9,829 nt of DNA from Bacteroidia bacterium (GCA_014379485.1 JACMLS010000533.1:1-9829); one strand, 5' to 3'. Positions 1-7,136 are shown, counted from the first letter of the stretch. The notes: generated from the sequence alone by a model not told the origin. Numbers and translations: made by a program.

Positions 1-2006
1 AAGAAATTAAAAATGTTGGTGTAGCCACTCAAAAAGCACACAAGGATAAATTAAAGGCAAGAGATACCGGACGTAAAGTTGGCGGAAGAGAAAAAGTTGA
101 ATTGACAGAAGAAGAAATTCAGCAACAAATTAAAGAAACACTTGCACGCTTAAGTTCAACCGGATCTAAAAGTAAAGCTTCTAAATACCGCCGCGAAAAA
201 CGTGAGGGTATCCGCGAAAAATTGCAGGAAGAAGCTGAACAAACCGAAGCAAATAAATCAACTATACAGGTTACAGAGTTCGTGTCTGCAAATCAGTTGG
301 CGCAAATGATGTCGCTGCCGGTTAACCAGGTAATTTCTACCTGTATGCAACTAGGTTTGTTCGTTTCTATCAATCAGCGTTTAGATGCAGAAACAATTTC
401 TATTGTTGCCGGTGAGTTTGGTTATCAGGTAGAATTTGTTGCCGTAGAAGTTCAGGAAGCTATTAAAGAAGAGGTTGATAAAGAAGAAGATTTAGTACCA
501 AGACCACCAATTGTTACTGTAATGGGTCACGTAGATCACGGTAAAACTTCTTTGCTTGACTTTGTAAGAAAGGCAAACGTTGTATCTGGTGAGGCCGGCG
601 GAATTACCCAGCATATTGGAGCATACAACGTAAAATTACCAAACGGAAAATCAATTACGTTTTTAGATACACCAGGTCACGAGGCCTTTACCGCAATGCG
701 TGCGCGTGGTGCAAAAGTTACCGACGTTGCAATTATTGTGGTGGCGGCTGACGATAGCATTATGCCTCAGACAACAGAGGCCATTAACCACGCACAAGCT
801 GCAAACGTGCCTATGATTTTTGCAATAAATAAAATTGATAAGCCGGGAGCAAATCCCGATAAAATACGCGAAGGACTTTCTCAAATGAATATTCTTGTTG
901 AAGAGTGGGGTGGAAAATTTCAGTGCCAGGAAGTTGCAGCAAAATTCGGTAAAAACGTAGATCTGTTATTGGAAAAAGTTTTATTGGAAGCAGAAATGCT
1001 GAACCTTAAAGCCAACCCTAAAAAATCTGCAAGCGGAACCATTGTTGAATCTAAATTAGATAAAGGACGTGGTTATGAATCCACCATTCTTGTTGAAGCA
1101 GGAACTTTAAAAGTTGGTGACATGATCCTTTCCGGAAGTTTTTTCGGACGTGTAAAAGCAATGCAGAACGAGCATGGGCAAGAAATAAAATCTGCAGGCC
1201 CGGCAATTCCCGCAATGATCATTGGTCTTAATGGTGCACCGCAAGCCGGAGATAAATTTCACGTAATGCTCGATGAAAGGGAAGCAAGAGAAATTGCAAC
1301 AAAACGTTTGCAATTACAACGCGAGCAGGGAATCAGAACGCAAAAACACATTACGCTTGATGAGATTGGAAGACGTTTGGCAATAGGAGATTTTAAAGAA
1401 CTAAACATCATTGTAAAAGGTGACGTGGATGGTTCTATAGAAGCGCTTTCTGATTCTTTATTGAAACTTTCTACAGAAAAAATACAAGTAAACATTATTC
1501 ACAAATCTGTAGGTGCAATTTCTGAAACAGATGTTATGCTTGCTTCTGCATCTAACGCAATCATTGTTGGTTTCCAGGTTCGTCCTACCACCAACGCCCG
1601 CAAAATTGCTGAAGTAGAGCAAATAGATATTCGTTTGTATTCTATTATCTACAACGCCATAGAAGAAGTAAGGGCTGCAATGGAAGGAATGCTTGCTCCT
1701 GAACTGGAAGAAAAAATTACCTGTAACATTGAGATTCGTGAGGTGTTTAACATTACAAAAGTTGGAACCGTTGCCGGATGTTATGTGTTGGATGGAAAAG
1801 TAAACCGCAACACCAAAGTGCGTATCATACGCGATGGTATTGTTGTGCACAGCGGAACTTTAGGGTCTTTAAAACGTTTTAAAGACGATGTAAAAGAGGT
1901 TTCTACCGGATACGAATGCGGATTGAATATTGACGGCTTTAACGACATTAAAACCGGAGATATAATTGAAGGCTACGAAATGGTAGAGATCAAAGCGAAA
2001 TTGTAA
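1..2006 (+). CDS. infB: Translation initiation factor IF-2, 5'-truncated by window edge
   Basis: IF-2 is the cytoplasmic GTPase that brings initiator fMet-tRNA to the 30S subunit and promotes subunit joining. The frame is open from the first complete codon at position 3, with no stop upstream, so the TTG at 102 is an internal Leu codon rather than the start. About 667 C-terminal residues are present. Bacteroidota IF-2 is usually around 900-1000 residues, so the variable Lys/Glu-rich N-terminus lies outside the window. In order I see a charged linker, an IF2_N-type small domain (about 260-440), then the G domain. The G domain has G1 GHVDHGKT (525-548), the GGITQHIG switch region (about 600-623), G3 DTPG (666-677) and G4 NKID (828-839). 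EF-Tu-like domain II, IF-2 domain 3 and the C-terminal beta-barrel that binds fMet-tRNA follow. All key GTPase residues are intact. It is the last gene of its unit, since a strong terminator follows 34 bp after the stop. Confidence 0.97.
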   Translation, partial: EIKNVGVATQKAHKDKLKARDTGRKVGGREKVELTEEEIQQQIKETLARLSSTGSKSKASKYRREKREGIREKLQEEAEQTEANKSTIQVTEFVSANQLAQMMSLPVNQVISTCMQLGLFVSINQRLDAETISIVAGEFGYQVEFVAVEVQEAIKEEVDKEEDLVPRPPIVTVMGHVDHGKTSLLDFVRKANVVSGEAGGITQHIGAYNVKLPNGKSITFLDTPGHEAFTAMRARGAKVTDVAIIVVAADDSIMPQTTEAINHAQAANVPMIFAINKIDKPGANPDKIREGLSQMNILVEEWGGKFQCQEVAAKFGKNVDLLLEKVLLEAEMLNLKANPKKSASGTIVESKLDKGRGYESTILVEAGTLKVGDMILSGSFFGRVKAMQNEHGQEIKSAGPAIPAMIIGLNGAPQAGDKFHVMLDEREAREIATKRLQLQREQGIRTQKHITLDEIGRRLAIGDFKELNIIVKGDVDGSIEALSDSLLKLSTEKIQVNIIHKSVGAISETDVMLASASNAIIVGFQVRPTTNARKIAEVEQIDIRLYSIIYNAIEEVRAAMEGMLAPELEEKITCNIEIREVFNITKVGTVAGCYVLDGKVNRNTKVRIIRDGIVVHSGTLGSLKRFKDDVKEVSTGYECGLNIDGFNDIKTGDIIEGYEMVEIKAKL

Positions 2007-2012
2007 ATTATA

Positions 2013-2030
2013 TCCCGATAGCTATCGGGA
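2013..2030. repeat. Perfect 18-bp palindrome TCCCGATAGCTATCGGGA
   Basis: The two halves TCCCGATAG and CTATCGGGA are exact reverse complements with no spacer. It begins six bases after the infB stop and sits just before the real terminator. It has no U-tract of its own. From memory, very similar CCCGATAGCTATCGGG palindromes recur between genes in Bacteroidota, so this is probably a dispersed repeat, but I could not check that. Roles in mRNA 3'-end stability or protein binding are possible. Confidence 0.6.
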
Positions 2031-2040
2031 GTAAAATTGA

Positions 2041-2074
2041 AACGCTCCCTGAAAATTCGGGGAGCGTTTTTTTT
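2041..2074 (+). terminator. Rho-independent terminator of infB
   Basis: The stem AACGCTCCC (2041-2049) pairs perfectly with GGGAGCGTT (2060-2068). The apparent loop TGAAAATTCG can extend the stem through a T-G pair and GAA/TTC. A run of eight T residues (2067-2074) follows. This is a textbook intrinsic terminator placed just after infB and isolates it from the exported-protein genes downstream. Confidence 0.92.
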
Positions 2075-2403
2075 CGCAGATTTTTTCTAACCATTCATAG
2101 AAAACAAATCAGAATTCTTGTTAAACTCTCTGCTTCGTGTATTTTATTTTCTATTTTTGAAGCAATGAAAATGGCAATAAAATATTTTTCTAAAAAAGGC
2201 AGGGCAAATTCAAGCCTCAGCAATTGCATCCGCAACACCATTTTTTCTATCACAGCTTACCCTTCTGTTTAATTAAATTTTTCCTTATCGGAATTTGTTT
2301 GCACCATTAATTTTTAATGGCACTTGCTTTTTTTGTTTTCTTTTCAGAGATCAAAAGCAAATTCCTTTTCCAAAAATTAATTAATCTTTTAAATCTAAAA
2401 ATC
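2075..2403. other. A/T-rich intergenic spacer with possible promoter
   Basis: This 329-bp stretch separates the infB terminator from the exported-protein pair. It holds one exact match to the Bacteroidota -7 consensus TAnnTTTG (TATTTTTG at 2152-2159), but no TTG at the expected -33 spacing. A 7-bp inverted repeat, CCATTAA/TTAATGG, lies at 2304-2320. An ATG at 2317 is in frame with the downstream gene, but the leader it would add lacks a signal-peptide pattern at its N-terminus, so I do not use it. A 35-codon ORF (2165-2272) has no supporting features. Nothing else recognisable is present. Confidence 0.4.
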
Positions 2404-3147
2404 ATGAAAACTAAAAATATAATCGTCCTGTTTCTATTGGTGAAACTGGTAACAGTAAATAATCTGAACGCTCAAAACCCGGTTGGCACCTATATGAAAA
2501 TAGAATCTTCTTTGCGCACAAACACAATAGACGGAGAAAAAAGAATGGAAATTGACACAACCTTGCTTTCTTTAAACGAAGACTTTTCTTTTTCCTATAA
2601 ATGGTCTCCGCAATATGGCCCCAATGCAAATGAGCACATTGTTACAACCGGTATCTGGAAGCTTGATCGGAAAAAAGTGCTACTTACTTCAAAGTATCAA
2701 TTCAATCAAAGCAGGTTTTTTGAATCGTACGAACCCTCTTACGGAGATAGTCTTGTAAAAATTTACATTCAAACTTACGACTCTCTCATTGGTTTCATTC
2801 AGTTCAATTACGTAGCAGTAGTTTCAGATTCGCTCAGAAAAAATCAGTTGGTTACCAAAGACGAAAAATTTTCAAGTCCTGCCTGCTCAGCAAATTTCGA
2901 ATTAAAAAAAGTGGACAAAATATTTTTCTGCGGAGATTTCGGACAAATGGCTGCAGTCATTCCTAAAAACCAGCGCTCAAATCACTTTGTGTTGCAGTAC
3001 AACTGGTCTGCCAGTTCAGATTATCGCTATTTTAATAATGAGGCATTTTATTTTGATGGCGATGAAATTTTTACAGAAAAAAAATCGTTACGTCCGGGCG
3101 GCAAGGACGAGGCGAGCGCTTTAAAGAAAATCAATAACCTTAAATAA
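2404..3147 (+). CDS. Exported protein of unknown function, lipocalin-like hints
   Basis: The product is 247 residues from ATG 2404. This start is chosen over the in-frame ATG at 2317 because it gives a clean Sec signal peptide: Lys-rich N-terminus, hydrophobic core IIVLFLLVKLV, and cleavage after LNAQ near residue 24. The mature part begins NPVGTYMKIE. Around residues 56-95 it has a phenylalanine-rich strand (NEDFSFSYKW) followed by TTGIWKLDRKKVLLTS. That resembles the start of lipocalin-like domains common in Bacteroidota secreted proteins (a 'GTW..L....L.L' pattern), but the match is weak. Two cysteines (about 161 and 176) could form a disulfide in the periplasm. The gene ends eight bases before the next exported-protein gene, so the two are probably co-transcribed. 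Function is unknown. A surface or periplasmic role is inferred only from the signal peptide. Confidence 0.8.
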   Translation: MKTKNIIVLFLLVKLVTVNNLNAQNPVGTYMKIESSLRTNTIDGEKRMEIDTTLLSLNEDFSFSYKWSPQYGPNANEHIVTTGIWKLDRKKVLLTSKYQFNQSRFFESYEPSYGDSLVKIYIQTYDSLIGFIQFNYVAVVSDSLRKNQLVTKDEKFSSPACSANFELKKVDKIFFCGDFGQMAAVIPKNQRSNHFVLQYNWSASSDYRYFNNEAFYFDGDEIFTEKKSLRPGGKDEASALKKINNLK

Positions 3148-3155
3148 TTGAAGCC

Positions 3156-3752
3156 ATGAAAAATATTTTTTTATTAGTTGCAATCTTTACCGGAAATTTT
3201 CTTTCTGCGCAGAGTACTGAAAGTAAACCGTTAAAGAAAAAAGAACTTGTTGCAAACGGAGCGGGTGAAAAAAAAGTTTCGCTTCCCTTTGTAATTGGCG
3301 CAGATTATACTTTCAGTAAAGCGCACGAAACGATGCTGTTCGTGGGCTATACAAAAGGAAGTACGGGAAGCGGAGGTTGCGGCCCCGCAGTTATTTCAGC
3401 AACATCTGCCGGACTTTCTTTTTGCCGCCCACATAATCTTACAGGAAATAATTACTACGGCGGATTTTTTCAGCAGGATTTTCTTGTGGTTCCAACACCT
3501 GTTTTATTTGCAGGGCGTGCAGATCTTTTTTATTCACCACAAAATAAAAATTATGTGTTCAGACCTGGAATAGGAATGAGTTTTCTTTTTATTGATTTTA
3601 CTTTCACCTATTCGTTCAGCAATAAAAATTCAGGAAGTCTCATTGATAACGGAAGGGGTGGAACAGTGCAGCAAAATGATTTTTTTCCGTCGGGCCCCGG
3701 TTTTACGATCAGAATAAAAGGTTTTACCGGAATGGGAAAGTGGGAAGATTAG
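3156..3752 (+). CDS. Exported protein, possible small outer-membrane beta-barrel
   Basis: This 198-residue protein has a signal peptide (MKNIFLLVAIFTGNFLSAQ, cleavage after SAQ near residue 19), a short Lys-rich linker, then mostly beta-type sequence. Residues about 45-66, 108-126 and 132-155 alternate hydrophobic and polar residues with many aromatics and glycines (for example RPGIGMSFLFIDFTFTYSF). This suits a small outer-membrane barrel or a secreted beta-sandwich. A glycine-rich stretch with two cysteines (about 75 and 90) may be an exposed loop. The C-terminus (GKWED) does not end in the aromatic residue typical of many barrels, which weakens the barrel idea. It starts eight bases after the upstream exported-protein gene, so the pair likely forms an operon and may act together. 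I do not recognise the family. Confidence 0.78.
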   Translation: MKNIFLLVAIFTGNFLSAQSTESKPLKKKELVANGAGEKKVSLPFVIGADYTFSKAHETMLFVGYTKGSTGSGGCGPAVISATSAGLSFCRPHNLTGNNYYGGFFQQDFLVVPTPVLFAGRADLFYSPQNKNYVFRPGIGMSFLFIDFTFTYSFSNKNSGSLIDNGRGGTVQQNDFFPSGPGFTIRIKGFTGMGKWED

Positions 3753-3764
3753 ACTGAATAAAAA

Positions 3765-3850
3765 TGCCACAGATTGCACAGGTCATTTCACACAGATTTT
3801 CAAAAAATAATCTGTGCCTTAATCTGTATTAATCAGTGAAATCTGTGGCA
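3765..3850. repeat. Nested inverted repeat built from CACAGATT/AATCTGTG units
   Basis: The outer arms TGCCACAGATT (3765-3775) and AATCTGTGGCA (3840-3850) are perfect 11-bp reverse complements. Inside them, ATTTCAC (3785-3791) pairs with GTGAAAT (3836-3842, sharing bases with the outer arm). CACAGATT (3791-3798) pairs with AATCTGTG (3809-3816). Further partial AATCTGT units lie at 3821 and 3831. The element fills most of the gap between two convergent genes (exported protein and nadE) and could act as a weak bidirectional terminator; on the minus strand it is followed by TTTTT. A related fragment lies at the right edge (9805-9829). I recall such CTGTG-rich elements as common dispersed repeats in Bacteroidota genomes. 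Confidence 0.75.
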
Positions 3851-3867
3851 TAAAAAGAAGAATTTTT

Positions 3868-4647
3868 TTACCGTAAATCACCTGGAATTTTGCAAACAGG
3901 TATAGGATCTATCTTGTGCCTGTTTGCTTTATTTAAACGTGTGTAAATGTCAAGAACGTTTTTTTGGCGCTCAGAAAGTTTTTCGCGATGAAGATTTTTT
4001 TCAATAAAATGCATGGCCCATTCCAGTTCATCATAGCTGGCTCCTAACTGATCTTCATCTGTTCTTCCATCGGCAAACAAACCGTCTGTTGGTTTAGCGG
4101 CAAGAATATTTTCTACCACTCCGCATTCTTTTGCCAATGCATACACTTCGCTTTTAACAAGATCTGCAATAGGACTAATGTCCACACCACCATCGCCATA
4201 CTTTGTAAAAAAGCCAACACCAAAATCTTCAATTTTATTTCCGGTACCCGCCACAAGTAATTTGTAATGGCAGGCAAATGCATACAAAGTAGTCATACGT
4301 AAACGTGCGCGCGTGTTGGCCATGCTCAAAAAATCCTGCACCTCGGCCGGAATTTGTTTTTCAATTGAGTCCAGTACAGGAGTAAGTTCAACAGTATTAC
4401 TTTCTACATTTTTAAAATTCTTCTTCAGCCATTCAATATGCTCATGCCCTAAATCAAATTCTTTTTTAAACTGGCGTATAGGCATATTCAGTGCAATTAC
4501 TTTTTTACCGGTAAGCGCACAAAGCGTAGAGGTAAGTGCAGAATCAATTCCGCCCGAAATACCAATTACAAATCCCTGCGTTCCTGAATTGTCAGAATAA
4601 TTTTTTAACCAGCCAACAATATGATCAATAATTTCTTTTTTCTTCAT
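3868..4647 (-). CDS. nadE: Ammonia-dependent NAD+ synthetase
   Basis: NadE catalyses the last step of NAD+ synthesis in the cytoplasm: nicotinic acid adenine dinucleotide is adenylated with ATP and then amidated with ammonia. The 259 residues match the short, single-domain form, with no N-terminal nitrilase-type glutaminase domain, so ammonia rather than glutamine is the expected direct nitrogen donor. Visible motifs are the PP-loop GISGGIDSA (29-37), NTRARLRMT (111-119), AGTGNKIED (133-141), KYGDGGVD (149-156), and PTDGLFADGRTDEDQLGASYDELE-type C-terminal segment (186-209). All look intact. The start is supported by an SD-like AGAGGA (plus positions 4656-4661) about eight bases before the ATG, uncommon for this phylum. 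A terminator separates it from the upstream PorT-like gene, so it probably has its own promoter. From memory, nadE is often found near gldB in related genomes. Confidence 0.95.
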   Translation of the reverse strand: MKKKEIIDHIVGWLKNYSDNSGTQGFVIGISGGIDSALTSTLCALTGKKVIALNMPIRQFKKEFDLGHEHIEWLKKNFKNVESNTVELTPVLDSIEKQIPAEVQDFLSMANTRARLRMTTLYAFACHYKLLVAGTGNKIEDFGVGFFTKYGDGGVDISPIADLVKSEVYALAKECGVVENILAAKPTDGLFADGRTDEDQLGASYDELEWAMHFIEKNLHREKLSERQKNVLDIYTRLNKANRHKIDPIPVCKIPGDLR

Positions 4648-4685
4648 CTTTAAATTCCTCTTAAAAAATTCTATGAATTTTTTTT

Positions 4686-4713
4686 GTCACACTGAGCCTT
4701 GTCGAAGTGGGGC
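4686..4713. repeat. REP-like hairpin, copy with TCGAC-AAG-GCTC loop
   Basis: GTCACACT (4686-4693) can pair with AGTGGGGC (4706-4713) apart from one A-G mismatch and one T-G wobble, around a 12-base loop. Read on the minus strand the loop is TCGACAAGGCTC, matching the loop pattern TCGRC-N3-GCTC of the hairpins at 8992-9019 and 9086-9113. It is flanked by a T-run and an A-run, as is the 9086 copy. It lies between the nadE start and the terminator of the PorT-like gene, so any transcript into nadE from upstream would carry it. Confidence 0.7.
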
Positions 4714-4743
4714 AAAAAAAATCCCGCTCAAAAGAACGGGATT
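4714..4743 (-). terminator. Rho-independent terminator of the PorT-like gene
   Basis: On the minus strand the stem AATCCCG (complement of 4737-4743) pairs with CGGGATT (complement of 4720-4726) across a ten-base loop. It is followed by an eight-T run (complement of 4714-4721). It begins 20 bases past the stop of the beta-barrel gene, the correct distance and orientation for its intrinsic terminator. Confidence 0.87.
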
Positions 4744-4763
4744 CAATTTATTTTAAATAACGA

Positions 4764-5594
4764 TTAAAATAAAACTCCTATTGTTATTACAATTTGTCTC
4801 AGTTTCATTCCGTTTTCAAATTCAGTTAGTTTGGTTCCTGTTGCATCTGTTTTTGAACGAATTAAATAACCTGATTCTTTTTTAGCAAAATTCATAAAAT
4901 GATGCTGGTAGCTTAATGAAGCAAATAAATAAGTAGATCCTGAAACATTATACTCAACACCGCCGCCAAAATTTCCGGCCATGGTTAAAAGATTCACTTG
5001 ATTTCCAATATCAATTTTCTCAATTGTTTCAGTAGAAGTAACTCCTGTAGCAAAAGGGGTTCTTTTTACATTATCATTTGCTCTTGCATTGGTCTTTACA
5101 AAAATATTACCACCCAATCCCATAAAATAAGTCATACCACCAATATCTTTGGTTTTAAATTTTAATCCCAAAGGAATGTGCAGATAACCCATGTTGAATT
5201 TACGTTTTTGCAATTCGCAGGTAGAACCGGTTACAGGAAGCGGGTTCGGGGTTTTAATCTGATCATTTTCTAAAGTAACCTCTACTACTTTATCATCATT
5301 ATAAAGATAAAAAGCAGTATCAGAACCAACATAATTTGCTTTTGCACCTGCACCTGTATATTCAAGGCCGGTTGTAAAAGAAGCCGTTTCTGTAATTTTA
5401 AATTCCATTACCAAACCAAGCCCCATTTTCATAACAACTCCGTCTTTCTTTATTTTTTTATCGTTAATGGGCCCCATCCAGTTAAAAGCCGGAGTAACTT
5501 TTACTCCGAAACGAATATTTTTGGTGGTTTCCTGTGCCTTAATCATAAGATTACAACACATCAATGCGCAAATAAGGGTAAGTAACTTTTTCAT
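4764..5594 (-). CDS. PorT-family outer-membrane beta-barrel protein
   Basis: The product is 276 residues with a signal peptide (hydrophobic core about 4-18, cleavage after MIKAQ near residue 21) and a body of amphipathic beta strands rich in Gly and aromatics. It ends in a C-terminal Phe (TIGVLF), typical of outer-membrane barrels. Features typical of the PorT-like / OMP_b-brl_2 group are an N-terminal strand after the signal (IRFGVKVTPAFNW, 27-39), GLGLVMEFKIT (58-68), and the marker segment YLHIPLGLKFKT (137-148), followed by GLGGNIFVKTNA (159-170) and FGGGVEY (209-215). It should sit in the outer membrane. PorT/SprT itself is a T9SS component, but the family is large and this gene's neighbours do not show that it is SprT, so I give no symbol. 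It is divergent from gldB, with a terminator just past its end. Confidence 0.85.
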   Translation of the reverse strand: MKKLLTLICALMCCNLMIKAQETTKNIRFGVKVTPAFNWMGPINDKKIKKDGVVMKMGLGLVMEFKITETASFTTGLEYTGAGAKANYVGSDTAFYLYNDDKVVEVTLENDQIKTPNPLPVTGSTCELQKRKFNMGYLHIPLGLKFKTKDIGGMTYFMGLGGNIFVKTNARANDNVKRTPFATGVTSTETIEKIDIGNQVNLLTMAGNFGGGVEYNVSGSTYLFASLSYQHHFMNFAKKESGYLIRSKTDATGTKLTEFENGMKLRQIVITIGVLF

Positions 5595-5702
5595 GGTTTT
5601 GATATTATAGGTTTTAGTTTAGTGTCGGTTTTTTAAATATGTTATCCTAAGGCGATTCATATTTAATTCGTTATTTTGCAACAAAAATAGACAATTTTTT
5701 AA
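5595..5702. promoter_or_regulatory. Divergent promoter region between PorT-like gene and gldB
   Basis: This 108-bp gap must carry the starts of both divergent units. On the minus strand there is an exact TAnnTTTG-type -7 box, TATTTTTG (complement of 5682-5689), but it lies about 90 bases before the barrel ATG and has no clear -33 TTG. On the plus strand, TTATTTTG (5671-5678) differs from the consensus at one position and lies about 25 bases before the gldB ATG. Both calls are weak, and no operator-like repeat is seen. Confidence 0.35.
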
Positions 5703-6725
5703 ATGAGAAAATTTTCAGCGCTTATTCTTCTGTTTTCTATCCTTTTTCTGGCTTCTTGCGGCGGAGATCGGCTGAATGTTGATGTTTCTGAGATAAAAAC
5801 AGACCAAGTTAAGATCAAACGCCTGGAAAATGATTTGTTTGCGCTCGATACCAATAAAATTGAAGCCTTAAGTCCGGCCCTTCAAAAAAAATACGGCAGC
5901 TTTTTCGAAAAATACTTAACCGATGTGCTTAATAATGGCGGAATTGCAGATTCTACTTACGGAGCGGGTTTAAGGAGGTTTTTGGGAGACAGGGATATGA
6001 ATGAGGAATACAAAAGAATAAATGAAGTTTTTACTGAGCCGGACCAGGTGGCTTTAGAGAACGAACTGACAGAAGCATTCAGGCACATTAAATATTATTT
6101 TCCGGACACGGTTTTACCTGTGCAGGTGCTTACTATGATGAGCGGATTTAATGGCTTTGGAATTGTAAATATAGATTCTACACTTGCCATTTGCATGGAC
6201 CGATATCTTGGGCAGGACGCTGTACAATATGATATGATAAGGGTAGAGGCATACCGGCGAAGGATCATGGATAAAAAATATATTCTGGCAGATATTGTTA
6301 CCGCATGGGTCATGAGTAAGTTTGATAAGAACGTGCCCGACAAAAATTTGCTTGAGGTAATGATTAAGGCTGGCAAGATCATGTACTGCGCCAAAGCAAT
6401 TATTCCCGAAACTCAGGATTCTTTGATAATAGGATATTCTCAGCAACAAATTACGTATTGTGAGAAGTGGGAAAAAGATCTGTGGGCGCATTTTTCTCAG
6501 AAAGACAAATTATTTACCAATGATCTTAAAGAAATTGTTTCCTATACAACAGATGGGCCTTTTTGCTCCGCCATAAGTAAAGACTGTCCGCCAGCCATTG
6601 CAAAATACATTGGTTACAGAATAGTTTGTTCGTACATGAAAAACAATTCTAAAGTTACATTACAAGACCTGATGAGTGAAAATGACGCGCAGAAAATCCT
6701 TACAAAAGCAAAATACAAACCTTAG
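5703..6725 (+). CDS. gldB: Gliding motility lipoprotein GldB
   Basis: GldB is a cell-envelope lipoprotein required for gliding in Flavobacterium johnsoniae; its biochemical role is unresolved. This copy has 340 residues. It starts with a lipoprotein signal peptide: hydrophobic core 5-16 and lipobox LASC, with Cys19 as the lipid-attachment site. The mature protein then shows family-like segments: KRLENDLFALD (39-49), FFEKYLTDVLN (67-77), the well-conserved LPVQVLTMMSGFNG (138-151), LAICMDRYLGQD (161-172), and the YRRRIMDKKYILADIVTAWVMSKF-type stretch (184-207). No HExxH metal site or membrane helix besides the signal is seen. The start at 5703 is the only one that keeps the full signal peptide. 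It is followed 80 bp later by gldC in the same orientation, the arrangement known from Flavobacterium, so the two are likely one unit with an intervening hairpin. Confidence 0.93.
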   Translation: MRKFSALILLFSILFLASCGGDRLNVDVSEIKTDQVKIKRLENDLFALDTNKIEALSPALQKKYGSFFEKYLTDVLNNGGIADSTYGAGLRRFLGDRDMNEEYKRINEVFTEPDQVALENELTEAFRHIKYYFPDTVLPVQVLTMMSGFNGFGIVNIDSTLAICMDRYLGQDAVQYDMIRVEAYRRRIMDKKYILADIVTAWVMSKFDKNVPDKNLLEVMIKAGKIMYCAKAIIPETQDSLIIGYSQQQITYCEKWEKDLWAHFSQKDKLFTNDLKEIVSYTTDGPFCSAISKDCPPAIAKYIGYRIVCSYMKNNSKVTLQDLMSENDAQKILTKAKYKP

Positions 6726-6731
6726 TGATTA

Positions 6732-6780
6732 GTCTCGTCACAAAAAAATTAATAATAAAAAATACCTTTTGTGACGAGAC
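6732..6780. repeat. Perfect 14-bp inverted repeat between gldB and gldC
   Basis: GTCTCGTCACAAAA (6732-6745) is the exact reverse complement of TTTTGTGACGAGAC (6767-6780), with a 21-base A/T-rich spacer. No U-tract follows (ACTTTACTATT), so it is not a standard terminator on the plus strand. In the gldB-gldC transcript it would form a stable stem between the genes. It might protect the gldB mRNA 3' end or partly reduce readthrough and set the GldB:GldC ratio, but a dispersed repeat is equally possible. Confidence 0.75.
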
Positions 6781-6805
6781 ACTTTACTATTAAAAAATAA
6801 TACGA

Positions 6806-7135
6806 ATGAAAACTTCAGAAATAAAAATTACAGTTACTGTTGATGAGAACCACCTTCCTACTCAGATAAAATGGGAAGCGCCCGATGCAGGAGAGAACAG
6901 TTTGTGCAAATCTGCTATGATTGCTCTGTGGGATGAAAAAGAAAACAGCACGTTGCGCATAGACCTCTGGACCAAGGAAATGTCAATCGACGAAATGAAG
7001 AAATTCTTCCATCAAAATGTTATGACGCTGACAGACACGTACATACGGGCCACGGGAGACAAAATGACAGGCAAGGAGGTCAAAGATTTTTTTACCGAAA
7101 TTGGGATGAAAACGGGTGTTTTATCGAGGAAATGA
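6806..7135 (+). CDS. gldC: Gliding motility protein GldC
   Basis: GldC is a small protein encoded next to gldB and linked to gliding in Flavobacterium johnsoniae, where it supports rather than being strictly required for movement. Here it is 109 residues, the usual family length, with no signal peptide or membrane segment, so it should be cytoplasmic. Family hallmarks are an N-terminal strand (SEIKITVTVDENHLPTQIKW, 3-22), WEAPDAGE, the segment CKSAMIALWDEKENSTLRID (34-53), then LWTKEMSIDEMKKFFHQN. The C-terminal half is predicted helical, including YIRATGDKM. The ATG at 6806 follows an A-rich leader without a Shine-Dalgarno site, as is normal for this phylum. It lies 80 bp after gldB, with an inverted repeat in the gap. 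Confidence 0.93.
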   Translation: MKTSEIKITVTVDENHLPTQIKWEAPDAGENSLCKSAMIALWDEKENSTLRIDLWTKEMSIDEMKKFFHQNVMTLTDTYIRATGDKMTGKEVKDFFTEIGMKTGVLSRK

Positions 7136-7136
7136 T

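Noticed and set aside
102..104. TTG at 102 as the start of infB
   Set aside because: The frame is open upstream to the window edge and IF-2 is normally much longer, so this TTG is an internal Leu codon.
1458..1850. 130-codon minus-strand ORF inside infB
   Set aside because: It is antisense to well-conserved IF-2 domains; the Cys/Asn/Phe-rich composition is that of a shadow frame.
2165..2272. 35-codon ORF after a TATTTTTG box
   Set aside because: No -33 element, ribosome site, recognisable domain or membrane segment. ORFs of this size occur by chance in such spacers.
2317..2403. In-frame ATG at 2317 giving a 276-residue version of the first exported protein
   Set aside because: It would place 29 extra residues before a well-formed signal peptide starting at 2404, and the ATG lies inside a small inverted repeat.
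3295..3573. Plus-strand 92-codon ORF overlapping the second exported protein
   Set aside because: It is an out-of-frame shadow. The overlapping frame has a signal peptide and a beta-rich body, while this one has neither.
6095..6491. Minus-strand ORFs inside gldB
   Set aside because: They lie wholly within a confident gene, have no domain or signal features, and show no upstream signals.
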